From Betaproteobacteria bacterium (lineage in GTDB: Bacteria; Pseudomonadota; Gammaproteobacteria; Burkholderiales; SG8-39), in the NCBI GenBank assembly GCA_009693435.1, contig SHXF01000001.1, forward strand, positions 1 to 64,000: DNA of 64,000 bases. Reading direction: 5' to 3'. The notes under the pieces were generated by a model. That model searched no databases. It was not told where the DNA came from and saw only the letters and a list, made by a program, of their open reading frames with translations. Below, piece after piece: positions 36,331 through 45,312 of this stretch; the first letter of the stretch is position 1, and every line of letters begins with the position of its first letter. The position numbers were made by a program, and so were the translations under genes.

Positions 36331-37266
36331 CCTTCCTCCTTGTAGTGCGCGCGCCAGTTCTTCTCTGCGCAAGACGAAAACACAGTCGTCGCCACCGCTG
36401 GTTTCCAGCCAGGTGAATGGTACTTGGGGCAGCGCTCGTTCCAGTGCGCGTCGATTGTGCCCGACCTCCATTATCAAGAGTCCCCGAGCAAGAAGGTACT
36501 GCGGTGCGAGGAGCAGTATTTTGCGTACAAGGTCAAAGCCATCTTTACCGCCAGCGAGAGCCATTCTTGGCTCCGCGCAAAATTCGGGCGGTAGTACACT
36601 CATTGCCGCTGCCCCGACATACGGGGGATTCGACGCAATGAGGTGATACCGCCGCTGCCCAACCCCGCAAAATAAATCCGATTTAAGCAGACGAACGCGC
36701 TTTGTCAATTGATAATGGACGATGTTCTTCCGAGCAACTGCGAGTGCAGCAGCAGAAAGGTCAGTTGCATCCACGTGTGCCCTGGAAAATGTCTTGGCCA
36801 TCAGGACTGCAAGGCAGCCGGACCCTGTGCACAGATCCAGCGCGCGGGTGATTGATCCAGGTCTAGCGATCCACGGATGGAGTTCGGTTCTGAGAAGTTC
36901 CGCAATGTATGATCGAGGTACGATCACGCGGCGATCCACGAAAAATCGGAACTCACCGAGCCACGCTTCGTTGAGCAGGTAGGCGAGGGGCGCGCGGTCC
37001 TGTATGCGTTTATCAATCAGAGCTAGCGCGCGCCGCCGTTCGGTGGGGGAGAGGCATCTGCTCAGATTGGCTTCAAGGGCTTCATGAGGCAGTCGCAGCA
37101 CGTGGAGCAGCAACCATGCGGCTTCGTCCAGTGCATTGTCGGTGCCGTGTCCGAACTTGATGCGCGCGCTCCGGAAGCGGATTTCAGCATGCAAAATCCA
37201 CTCGAGGAGAGTCTCACACTTGGTAACGGCTGCTGACGAGGGATTGCGGGCGCGTCCTAACGGCAA
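36322..37266 (-). CDS. prmB: 50S ribosomal protein L3 glutamine methyltransferase
   Basis: 314 residues if TTG at 37266 is the start. There is no ATG close to the family's usual beginning (KCETLLEWILHAEIRF); the open frame to 37482 runs through a dapE remnant. Contains the class I methyltransferase motif DLCTGSGCLAVLMAK and the catalytic SNPPYV. Methylates a glutamine of ribosomal protein L3. The gene ends inside the 3' end of tRNA-His on the opposite strand. Start choice is inference. Confidence 0.88.
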   Translation of the reverse strand: MPLGRARNPSSAAVTKCETLLEWILHAEIRFRSARIKFGHGTDNALDEAAWLLLHVLRLPHEALEANLSRCLSPTERRRALALIDKRIQDRAPLAYLLNEAWLGEFRFFVDRRVIVPRSYIAELLRTELHPWIARPGSITRALDLCTGSGCLAVLMAKTFSRAHVDATDLSAAALAVARKNIVHYQLTKRVRLLKSDLFCGVGQRRYHLIASNPPYVGAAAMSVLPPEFCAEPRMALAGGKDGFDLVRKILLLAPQYLLARGLLIMEVGHNRRALERALPQVPFTWLETSGGDDCVFVLRREELARALQGGRGG

Positions 37267-37480
37267 AGCAGTTTCTCGAGCACCTTGAAATGGACTATCG
37301 GCATGGGTTGTATGTCGCTCAATTCGATATGCTCGTTCAGATTGTGGATTGATGCGGTGACGAACGGAAATTCCAGTATCGGCGGACAAATCTGCGTAAT
37401 GAATCTGACAGCCGCCATCGTTCGGCATCACTGAACGGCGCGCCATCAATTCCTGCGTAAACCGGAGGGTTTCCCCCCAC
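37257..37480 (-). pseudogene. dapE: C-terminal remnant of succinyl-diaminopimelate desuccinylase
   Basis: In one frame the strand reads RFITQICPPILEFPFVTASIHNLNEHIEL and ends LEKLLCR; this matches the DapE C-terminal pattern GRFI-x-ICP-x-x-x-EFGPVNASIHKxNEH. The GGTSDGR motif just before it is broken by a small deletion, and a second frame (ELMARRSVMPNDGGC) continues it upstream. Only about 70 codons of some 380 remain, squeezed between the arsC-like stop and prmB. The locus order arsC-like, dapE, prmB is the common betaproteobacterial one, so dapE seems to have been lost in place. Confidence 0.6.
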
Positions 37481-37481
37481 A

Positions 37482-37823
37482 TTACCCACCGAATCGCGCC
37501 GGATCGAATCCGAGAAGGATATCCCCATTATGCTCAATGATAGGCCGCTTGATAAGGGAGGGGAGGGCAGTCATGGCTTTCACCGCTTCCGCTTTCGATG
37601 TGATCGCGGCCTTGCGATCCTCGCCGAGCCCACGCCATGTAGTTCCTGAGCGATTGATCAGGTCAGGCCATTCGTGCCTGCCGAGCCAGCGTTCCAGTGC
37701 GACAGCATCAACGCCGTCCTTCTTGTAGTCGTGGAACTCTACCTCGATATCGTGGCTAGAAAACCACTTGCGCGCGGCACGCACCTTATCGCAGTTGGGG
37801 ATGCCATAGAGCTTGATCAGCAC
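37482..37823 (-). CDS. ArsC/Spx-family thioredoxin-fold protein (YffB-like)
   Basis: 113 residues. GIPNCDKVRAARKWF has one active-site cysteine, C-terminal LIKRPIIEHNGDILLGF is typical. This is the YffB/Spx branch found between dapD and dapE in betaproteobacteria, not a proven arsenate reductase. Its role is unknown; it might be a glutathione-dependent thiol enzyme. Confidence 0.88.
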   Translation of the reverse strand: MLIKLYGIPNCDKVRAARKWFSSHDIEVEFHDYKKDGVDAVALERWLGRHEWPDLINRSGTTWRGLGEDRKAAITSKAEAVKAMTALPSLIKRPIIEHNGDILLGFDPARFGG

Positions 37824-37900
37824 CAGCAGCGCCGGTGTGGCTTTGACTCAATCAGTGCTTCCAGGGTGATTTTCGAGAGAATCAATTCCATGGAAACTCG

Positions 37901-39070
37901 TCAAGCCTCGGTAGTGTCCAGTTTGAAATCGCTGAATGATGTCCCTCCGGGCGCGGAGTGCGTGCTGTCCTGTTCTTTCTTGCTTCCATCAGTCTGCAGT
38001 GCGCCGCCCGCTTCGGTATTTTTAATCAACCACAAGAGATTGGTTGCCGAGTCGGAATTCGCCAGTGCCTCGTCCTGGGTGATCAATTTGCTTTGCAGCA
38101 TCTTGAAAAGCGCCTGCTCGAAGGTCTGCGAGCCGGGAGAGAGGCTTTTCTCCATTGCATCCTTCATTTCATTGATCTCGCCTTTTTCGATCAATTCAGC
38201 CATATGCCGAGTATTGAGCATGACTTCGACAACGGCCGAGCGCCCGCCCTTGATATTGCGCACCAGGCGTTGAGATATGACGGATTTAAGCGTTGCAGAC
38301 AGATCCTGAAGCAATGCGGGACGATTTTCCAGGGGATAGAAGCTGAGAATCCGGTTCATGGCGTGGTAGCTGTTATTCGCGTGCAACGTTGCCAGACAAA
38401 GATGGCCGGACTGGGCATATGCAATTGCCGCGGCCATGGTGTCTTTGTCGCGAATCTCGCCAATGAGAATGCAGTCGGGGGCCTGTCTAAGCGCATTCTT
38501 GAGAGCCGTCTTGAAGTCCAGGGTGTCGGTTCCGACTTCACGTTGGTTGACGATGGATTTCTTGTTCTGGAAAATGAATTCGACGGGATCTTCGAGCGTT
38601 AGGATATGACCCGGTTTCTGCTCGTTCCTGTAGTCGAGCATCGCGGAAAGGGATGTAGACTTGCCTGATCCAGTCGCACCGACCATGAGGATCAGGCCCC
38701 GCTTTTCCATGATTATTTCTTTTAAGATGGAAGGTAATGCGAGTGAATCGAACGGTGGAATATCGCCGGGAATGTAACGCACCACCACGGCCGGCGTGCC
38801 TTTCTGGCGAAATGCGCTGATGCGAAAGCTTCCGGTGCCGGGCAAGGTGTAGGCGGTGTTGAGTTCCAGCGTGTCTTCGTATTCTTTCTTTTGCTTGTCG
38901 GTGAGCACCTCGTACAACAGGGCCTGAATGGTATTGCCATCCATTACTTGTTGGTTCACGGGCACCGCAAGACCGTTCATCTTGATGTTGATGGGTGACC
39001 CGCTCGACATGAATATGTCGGAAGCTTTCTTGTCTGCCATAAGTTGAAACAGGCGTTTCATTGCGGACAT
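37901..39070 (-). CDS. pilU: Type IV pilus retraction ATPase PilU
   Basis: 389 residues. Walker A GATGSGKST, Walker B-type LIGEIRDKDTM, and Asp/His boxes. The C-terminus is longer and more acidic/polar than in PilT, as in PilU. A hexameric accessory motor for pilus retraction at the inner membrane. No pilT is next to it in this window; it sits within the dap gene cluster. Confidence 0.9.
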   Translation of the reverse strand: MSAMKRLFQLMADKKASDIFMSSGSPINIKMNGLAVPVNQQVMDGNTIQALLYEVLTDKQKKEYEDTLELNTAYTLPGTGSFRISAFRQKGTPAVVVRYIPGDIPPFDSLALPSILKEIIMEKRGLILMVGATGSGKSTSLSAMLDYRNEQKPGHILTLEDPVEFIFQNKKSIVNQREVGTDTLDFKTALKNALRQAPDCILIGEIRDKDTMAAAIAYAQSGHLCLATLHANNSYHAMNRILSFYPLENRPALLQDLSATLKSVISQRLVRNIKGGRSAVVEVMLNTRHMAELIEKGEINEMKDAMEKSLSPGSQTFEQALFKMLQSKLITQDEALANSDSATNLLWLIKNTEAGGALQTDGSKKEQDSTHSAPGGTSFSDFKLDTTEA

Positions 39071-39097
39071 GACTGTTCTCCCGTAGCGGCGATGCGC

Positions 39098-39916
39098 CTA
39101 GTCGCCGCGCAACAACTCGTTGATGCTCGTCTTGGCGCGTGTCTTCGCGTCTACCTGTTTGACGATGACGGCGCAGTATAGGCTGTATTTTCCATCGTGG
39201 GAGGGCAGGTTACCGGAGACAACCACCGACCCCGCAGGTACACGGCCGTAGAGGATCTGCCCCGTTGCGCGATCGAGAATCCGTGTGCTCTGGCCGATGA
39301 ACACGCCCATCGAAATTACCGAATTCTCTTCGACCACCACGCCTTCGACAATTTCCGAGCGCGCACCTATGAAGCAATTGTCCTCGATGATGGTGGGATT
39401 GGCTTGAAGGGGCTCGAGCACGCCTCCTATTCCGACGCCCCCGGACAGGTGAACATTCTTGCCGATCTGTGCGCATGATCCAACTGTGGCCCATGTATCC
39501 ACCATCGTTCCTTCGTCTACGTACGCGCCGATGTTGACATAGGATGGCATCAGAATGACGTTTCGCGCAATGAACGCGCCACGGCGCGCTACGGCTGGCG
39601 GCACAACGCGGTAGCCGCCGGCGGCGAAATCCCCCGGGGTATAGCTTTCGAACTTTGTTCGTACCTTGTCGTAGTACTGGGTTGTCGCCCCCGGCATCAC
39701 GGCATTTTCCTGAATGCGGAATGACAGCAGGACGGCTTTCTTGATCCATTGATGGACAATCCATCCAGGCGGGCCTTTTTCCGCGACGCGAATTATTCCC
39801 TGATCCAGATCATCAATGACCTGTTCCACCGCTTGCCGAATCGAACCGGTCGTACCCGGGCCGAGGTTGGCCCGGTCTTCCCAAGCCTGGTCGATAGTTT
39901 TCTGAAGGGTTGACAT
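39098..39916 (-). CDS. dapD: Tetrahydrodipicolinate N-succinyltransferase
   Basis: 272 residues from ATG at 39916 ([18 protein letters not shown]). Left-handed beta-helix with hexapeptide repeats ([39 protein letters not shown]). First succinylation step of lysine and diaminopimelate synthesis. Adjacent to dapC, 8 bp between the two genes. Confidence 0.95.
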   Translation of the reverse strand: MSTLQKTIDQAWEDRANLGPGTTGSIRQAVEQVIDDLDQGIIRVAEKGPPGWIVHQWIKKAVLLSFRIQENAVMPGATTQYYDKVRTKFESYTPGDFAAGGYRVVPPAVARRGAFIARNVILMPSYVNIGAYVDEGTMVDTWATVGSCAQIGKNVHLSGGVGIGGVLEPLQANPTIIEDNCFIGARSEIVEGVVVEENSVISMGVFIGQSTRILDRATGQILYGRVPAGSVVVSGNLPSHDGKYSLYCAVIVKQVDAKTRAKTSINELLRGD

Positions 39917-39924
39917 ATGGATTT

Positions 39925-41118
39925 TCAAAGTTGTTGCGAAAAACGCGCGATCCGTTCGGCGGCCTCTCGGCACTCGTTCAGCGACGCAACCAGCGCGAGA
40001 CGAACATATCCTTCACCTGGATTTTCTCCGTGCGCAGTCCGCGCAAGAAAACTGCCCGGTAAAACTGAAACATTATAGGCTCGCAGTAGTTCCCGGGCGA
40101 ACTCGGTATCGGCGACGGGCGTGCGCACCCAGAGGTAAAAGCCGCCCTCTGGCATGGTCGTCTCGAGTGGCGCTTTGAGCAGGGGGAGGACGGACGAGAA
40201 CTTGTCTGCGTAAAGGCGACGATTCTCGACGACATGCGCTTCGTCGTTCCAGGCTGCAACGCTCGCCGCCTGGAACGGGGGACTCATTGCGCTACCATGA
40301 TATGTCCTGTACAGGAGAAAGGACTTGAGCAGTCCCGCGTCTCCCGCTACAAATCCCGAACGCAGTCCAGGCGCATTGGATCGCTTCGACAAGCTGGAAA
40401 ACACCATGAGATTGCGGAAATCCTTGCGCCCCAGCATCGCCGCCGCCTGCAATGCACCGAGCGGTGGCCGCGCCTCGTCGTAGTAGAGCTCCGAATAGCA
40501 CTCATCAGATGCGATGACAAAACCGAATTGATCGGAAAGGTCGAACAGCCGACTCCACTCAGGGAGTGTCATTACGCGACCGCTCGGATTGCTCGGAGAA
40601 CACGCATAAAGCAGTTGAATGCGCGCCCATATCTCGCTCGAAACAGAGGCATATCCTGCAACAAACCCACTGGATGCAGGCATGTTGAGGTAATAAGGTT
40701 CAGCACCCGCAAGCAGGGCTGCGCCCTCGTATATTTGATAGAAAGGATTGGGGCAGGCGACGAGCGGGCCGCGCCTGCGTGGATCGATTATTACCTGCGC
40801 TATGGCGAACAGTGCCTCACGCGAGCCGTTCACGGGCAGGACCTGAGTTATGGGATCGATCGACTCGATGCCGTAGCGACGGCACAACCAGCCCGTAATT
40901 GCCCCGCGCAGTTCCGCCGTCCCGGCAGTTGCCGGATAGAGGGCAAGGCGAGGTAAGGCATCGGTTAGCGCCCGGGTAACCAGTTCAGGTGTCGGGTGCT
41001 TGGGCTCACCGATATGGAGACTAATCGGCACATAGCGGGAATCAGGCTCAACGCCCGCAAACAGCGTGCGCAGCTTCTCGAATGGATAGGGTTGCAGTCG
41101 CGCCAGATCGGGGTTCAT
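39925..41118 (-). CDS. dapC: Succinyldiaminopimelate transaminase
   Basis: 397 residues, class I/II PLP aminotransferase. PLP lysine in [28 protein letters not shown] and [13 protein letters not shown] are typical cofactor contacts. Its neighbour dapD gives the preceding reaction. It converts N-succinyl-2-amino-6-ketopimelate to N-succinyl-diaminopimelate, the substrate for DapE. Confidence 0.93.
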   Translation of the reverse strand: MNPDLARLQPYPFEKLRTLFAGVEPDSRYVPISLHIGEPKHPTPELVTRALTDALPRLALYPATAGTAELRGAITGWLCRRYGIESIDPITQVLPVNGSREALFAIAQVIIDPRRRGPLVACPNPFYQIYEGAALLAGAEPYYLNMPASSGFVAGYASVSSEIWARIQLLYACSPSNPSGRVMTLPEWSRLFDLSDQFGFVIASDECYSELYYDEARPPLGALQAAAMLGRKDFRNLMVFSSLSKRSNAPGLRSGFVAGDAGLLKSFLLYRTYHGSAMSPPFQAASVAAWNDEAHVVENRRLYADKFSSVLPLLKAPLETTMPEGGFYLWVRTPVADTEFARELLRAYNVSVLPGSFLARTAHGENPGEGYVRLALVASLNECREAAERIARFSQQL

Positions 41119-41222
41119 TTAACGGCAGGCTGACAAACTAGCACGCGACAGGACGTGTTAGCGGAAAAAAAACGTAGGCAATTATACGGCGCAGGCCGAA
41201 CTCGCCGCAAAGGAATATGCCT

Positions 41223-41639
41223 TTATGCTAACTCGTCTCCGGATATTTCAAGCGGAATCTCGATCGGAAGAACACCCTTCCAGCCTTTTTTCCGATATTC
41301 AGCCGCGATAGTTGTGACGATGCCCCCGCGCACTAAAAATCGTGCCTTAAGCTGCATGAAACGCGGCGAAATCGCGCGCACAAAATCGTCTAGCATGCGA
41401 TTGGTCACGGCTTCATGGAAAACACCTTCGTTCCGGAAGGACCAGACGTAGAGCTTGAGGGACTTCAACTCGAGGCATTTCCTGTCGGCAATGTAGCTCA
41501 GCTTAAGATGGGCAAAATCAGGCTGGCCAGTCAGTGGACACAGACACGTGAATTCCGGTATCTGCATGCGGATAAGATAGTCACGCCCTGGATTGGGATT
41601 GACAAATGTGTCAATTGTCTTTGAAGGTGAGGACGGCAT
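41223..41639 (-). CDS. queF: NADPH-dependent preQ0 reductase QueF
   Basis: 138 residues from ATG 41639; a TTG two codons earlier is not needed. Short YkvM-type QueF. Nucleophile Cys in [14 protein letters not shown], and the [17 protein letters not shown] motif with catalytic Glu/His are intact. Makes preQ1 for queuosine. A TATAAT box lies upstream on the same strand. Confidence 0.95.
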   Translation of the reverse strand: MPSSPSKTIDTFVNPNPGRDYLIRMQIPEFTCLCPLTGQPDFAHLKLSYIADRKCLELKSLKLYVWSFRNEGVFHEAVTNRMLDDFVRAISPRFMQLKARFLVRGGIVTTIAAEYRKKGWKGVLPIEIPLEISGDELA

Positions 41640-41670
41640 CGGCAAGTCTTTGGGTTGGGGTGGAAATGGT

Positions 41671-41697
41671 ATTATAGAAACCTATGTGCAAGTTCAA
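41671..41697 (-). promoter_or_regulatory. Candidate queF promoter
   Basis: Reading leftward, TTGAAC (41697-41692) and a perfect TATAAT (41676-41671) with a 15-bp spacer, 32 bp before the queF start. The same AT-rich block may serve smc in the other direction (TATTAT at 41670-41675). Confidence 0.55.
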
Positions 41698-41726
41698 AAT
41701 CCGGCGGCAGGCCGGTTTTATTTTTT
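41696..41726 (+). terminator. Terminator-like hairpin in the smc leader
   Basis: AAAA(T)CCGGC pairs with GCCGGTTTT around loop GGCAG with one bulged T, followed by ATTTTTTA. On this strand only the divergent queF lies upstream, so the hairpin has no upstream gene to terminate. It stands 22 bp before the smc start. Confidence 0.55.
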
Positions 41727-41747
41727 ACAGATCGACTCAATTCAATC

Positions 41748-44700
41748 GTGCGCCTGACCAACATCAAACTTGCCGGGTTCAAATCCTTCGTTGATCCGAC
41801 TCACATAAACATTCCGGGCCAGCTGGTTGGCGTGGTCGGACCTAATGGATGCGGCAAGTCCAATATCATTGACGCCGTGCGCTGGGTCCTGGGGGAGTCG
41901 CGCGCGTCCGCGCTTCGTGGTGACTCGATGCAGGATGTGATTTTCAACGGGTCCAGCATGCGCAAACCAATTGCACGTGCGAGCGTAGAACTTGTCTTTG
42001 ACAACAGTCTGGGCAAAGCCGCGGGGCAGTGGTCCCAGTATGCGGAAATCTCGCTCAAGCGGGTGTTGACGCGTGAAGGCGAGTCCTCATACCTGATTAA
42101 CAATAGCAACGTACGTCGACGCGACGTGCATGACATTTTTCTGGGTACGGGTCTCGGGCCAAGAGCCTATGCGATTATCGAGCAAGGGATGATTTCTCGG
42201 ATAATCGAAGCCAAGCCAGAAGAGCTTCGTGTGTTCCTCGAAGAAGCTGCGGGCGTATCAAAATACAAGGAACGCCGTCGGGAGACGGAGAACAGATTGG
42301 CAGATACCAGAGACAATCTTGCGCGAGTGGAGGACATCCGCCGGGAACTGGGCGCGCAGATCGAGAAGCTGGCGTCCCAGGCCGAGGTCGCTCGCCGGTA
42401 TAACGAGTTATCAGCAGACCGTCAGTTCAAACAGAATCTTCTTTGGGTGTTGCGCAAGCTGGACGCCCAGGCCGACTCCGAGTGTCAGAGCCGTGAAATC
42501 GAAACGGCCAGGATAGAGCTTGAATCCCAAACGGCCAGGCTGCGCGAAACCGAAAAGCAGCTTGAGCAGGCCCGCTCCGAGCATTACGCAGCCGGAGATG
42601 CGCAGAACGCGGCGCAAGGGGAACTCTACAGGAGTAATTCGGAAGTCGCGAGACTCGAGACTGAAATCCGCCACATAGTCGATACGCGGCAGCGGCTGGA
42701 GAACCAATTGGTGCAGTTGCGGGCGCAACGCGACATTGGAGAGCGTCAGGCCGGTGAACTGCGCGGTGCGGCGCAAATGTGGCAGCAACGTCGGTCCGCG
42801 TGCAATGATCGGGTTGAAGTATCGCAAGCGAGGCTTGCTGACGCCGAGAACAGACTGCCTGAAGCGGAGTCACTGTGGCGCGAAGTACAAGCAGCGCATG
42901 TTGATCGTCGCCGTCTGCTGGCACAGTCCGAGCAGGCATTTCAGCTGGAGCAGGCGCACCTTTCTCATGCAAGTCGAGTACTCGACGGGCTGAGCGCGCG
43001 CGAAGAAAGACTGCGTCTGGAGTTGACCAGTCTGAGTGCGCCGGATCCTGCAGAGTTGGCTGATCTACAGGCATCAATGGAGGAAAGCCGGAGTGAACTG
43101 CAACGGCAACAGGCTCTTCTGACTCAGGTCGAAAACGCTGAAGCTGTACTCGGAGCAGCCCGCGAGCGGGCAGCGCTGATAGTTCAAGCGTTCGAACGTG
43201 AACTGTCCTCACTTGAGGGCAGGGCGCTCGCACTGCAGCGCATTCAGAATCAGATTGAAGAAAACGGCCAGATTCATGACTGGACCGATCGTCATGAGCT
43301 TTCGGCACTGCCGAGGCTGTGGCAAAAAGTCCGGGTGGAACCAGGATGGGAAAACGCGATCGAGTCGGTTCTAAGGGAGAGATTGCATGCACTTGAACTG
43401 GATGCCCCCGAGAAGGTTCAGCGATTACTGGAAGACCCGCCTCCTTCGAAAGTGAGCGCTTTTTCGGGGGGGGTAGATCAAATTGAAGATCCAGTAGGAA
43501 ATGGGACGGTCCAAGATCCCGCGATGCTTCCGCTTGTGTACCTGGTCCAGGGTTTGGACCCTGCTGTAAAGCCCCTGCTGTTTGCATGGCTCAAGGGATA
43601 TTTCGCGATAGATGGTATCCCGCAGCTGGAAAGCCGCACGTCCCTGGCGCCAGATGTGGTGCTAGTAAATCGGGAAGGGCATCAGTTCAGCCGGTATGGT
43701 GTGGGCTTCCATGCATCTGACCCGGTTGATACGGGAATTTTCGCCCGGCAACGCGAAATAGATCAACTTTCTGAGGAAGTAAAGCGGATACATGGCGAAG
43801 TCAACACCGCCCGGCAAGCGCTTTCTATCATCGAGAGCCGTTGTATAGAGCATGCCGAAGGGCTGGACAAGCTTCGCGCCGCAGGGTCCGCATTGAAACA
43901 ACGAAACCATGAGCGTGAGCTTGAGAGGCTAAGACTCAACCAGAGCCGAGAAAAATACCAGGATCGCGTCGGACAATTAGACCGCGAACTGTTGGATATC
44001 GCCGAGCAGAAGGCTGTGGAAGAAGAAGCGCGTGTTCGAAGCGATTCCGAGATGGAACGGCATCGCGCGTGCGTGGAGGAATTCGCAGAAGCGCTCGATG
44101 GATCCCAGCAGCAACTGACGGCAACCGAACAGGCATTGAGTACGGCCAGGCAGGAATTGGCACAGGCCGAGCGTGAAGCTCAGGAGGCTGCGTTCAGGGA
44201 AAAAGAATGCGAAGGCAAGATAGGCGAGATTGATAGATCTCTGACGATCCTGGTTGGCCAGCTAGAGGCGGGCAGCTTGGAGATCGACCAGTTCAGCGGA
44301 GAGTACGCGGATTTGAGCGATCAAGACCTGCGCAGACAGCTGCAACAGGCGCTTGAGGAGCGGGTCGCGCACGAATCTTCGCTGGCTGCTGCAAGAATCC
44401 GACAGGACGAAGCGAGCTCACGACTTCATGCTCTTGAAGTTGCGCGAACCGAATGCGAAGAGAGGCTTCAGCCCCTCCGGGACCGGATCGCCGATTTAAG
44501 GCTAAAGGAGCAGGCAGCACGAATCAATTTTGAGCAATATCAACTGCAACTGTCAGAGGCATGCGCTGACGAATCCGCGCTTGTTGCAATGCTGAAGGAA
44601 GGCCAGAAGGCCTCCTCGCTTCAGGCGGAGATCACCAGACTCACAAACGCAATCAGTGAGCTAGGCGCAATCAACATGGCGGCGCTGGAGGAACTCGTTA

Positions 44701-45284
44701 CCAGCCGAGAGCGCAAACAGTTTCTTGACGCGCAGTCTGCCGATCTGACCGAGGCGCTAGACACGATCGAGACCGCAATTCGCAAGATTGACCGCGAAAC
44801 GCAGGATCTCCTGCAAAATACATTTACGGTCGTAAATGAGCATTTCGGCCGCATGTTTCCTGCGCTGTTTGGCGGCGGGGAAGCGCGCCTGCTCATGTTG
44901 GGGGAACACATCCTCGATAGCGGTGTACAAGTCATCGCACGCCCGCCGGGAAAGAAGAACTCCTCGATTCACCTGCTGTCCGGGGGGGAGAAAGCGCTGA
45001 CCGCCATTGCTCTTGTGTTTTCATTCTTCCAGCTCAATCCGGCGCCCTTTTGCCTGCTGGATGAGGTGGACGCACCGCTGGACGACGCAAATACGGAGCG
45101 GTTTTGCAAGCTGGTAAGCAAGATGTCGCAGCACACACAGTTCCTGTTTATAAGCCACAATAAGATCAGCATGGAGATGGCGAATCAACTGGTGGGAGTG
45201 ACGATGCAGGAGCAAGGTGTTTCGCGCGTCGTCGCTGTCGACATTGACGAAGCCATGAAGCTTCGTGAGGAGATCGCAGCTTGA
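41748..45284 (+). CDS. smc: Chromosome segregation protein SMC
   Basis: 1178 residues from GTG 41748 (MRLTNIKLAGFKSFVDPT). The open frame extends to 41655 but through the leader hairpin. Walker A VGPNGCGKSN, a long coiled coil, hinge around 520-650, second coiled coil, then LSGGEKALTAIAL and Walker B CLLDEVDAPLDD. DNA-condensing ATPase; ScpA and ScpB are encoded at 25-26.5 kb. Confidence 0.95.
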   Translation: MRLTNIKLAGFKSFVDPTHINIPGQLVGVVGPNGCGKSNIIDAVRWVLGESRASALRGDSMQDVIFNGSSMRKPIARASVELVFDNSLGKAAGQWSQYAEISLKRVLTREGESSYLINNSNVRRRDVHDIFLGTGLGPRAYAIIEQGMISRIIEAKPEELRVFLEEAAGVSKYKERRRETENRLADTRDNLARVEDIRRELGAQIEKLASQAEVARRYNELSADRQFKQNLLWVLRKLDAQADSECQSREIETARIELESQTARLRETEKQLEQARSEHYAAGDAQNAAQGELYRSNSEVARLETEIRHIVDTRQRLENQLVQLRAQRDIGERQAGELRGAAQMWQQRRSACNDRVEVSQARLADAENRLPEAESLWREVQAAHVDRRRLLAQSEQAFQLEQAHLSHASRVLDGLSAREERLRLELTSLSAPDPAELADLQASMEESRSELQRQQALLTQVENAEAVLGAARERAALIVQAFERELSSLEGRALALQRIQNQIEENGQIHDWTDRHELSALPRLWQKVRVEPGWENAIESVLRERLHALELDAPEKVQRLLEDPPPSKVSAFSGGVDQIEDPVGNGTVQDPAMLPLVYLVQGLDPAVKPLLFAWLKGYFAIDGIPQLESRTSLAPDVVLVNREGHQFSRYGVGFHASDPVDTGIFARQREIDQLSEEVKRIHGEVNTARQALSIIESRCIEHAEGLDKLRAAGSALKQRNHERELERLRLNQSREKYQDRVGQLDRELLDIAEQKAVEEEARVRSDSEMERHRACVEEFAEALDGSQQQLTATEQALSTARQELAQAEREAQEAAFREKECEGKIGEIDRSLTILVGQLEAGSLEIDQFSGEYADLSDQDLRRQLQQALEERVAHESSLAAARIRQDEASSRLHALEVARTECEERLQPLRDRIADLRLKEQAARINFEQYQLQLSEACADESALVAMLKEGQKASSLQAEITRLTNAISELGAINMAALEELVTSRERKQFLDAQSADLTEALDTIETAIRKIDRETQDLLQNTFTVVNEHFGRMFPALFGGGEARLLMLGEHILDSGVQVIARPPGKKNSSIHLLSGGEKALTAIALVFSFFQLNPAPFCLLDEVDAPLDDANTERFCKLVSKMSQHTQFLFISHNKISMEMANQLVGVTMQEQGVSRVVAVDIDEAMKLREEIAA

Positions 45285-45312
45285 AGTCAACGAATACATC
45301 AGCGGTCTAGTC

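Noticed and set aside
36322..37482. prmB start at ATG 37482 (386 residues)
   Set aside because: The first 70 residues lie over the dapE remnant and do not resemble PrmB; the family start is about 17 codons before CETLLEW at most.
41640..41747. preQ1 riboswitch upstream of queF
   Set aside because: The minus-strand leader before queF is only about 30 bases after the candidate promoter and shows no aptamer-like stem with an A-rich tail.
42427..43587. 386-residue minus-strand open frame opposite smc
   Set aside because: Antisense to the Smc coiled coil, low-complexity Pro/Arg/Ser composition, no ribosome site.
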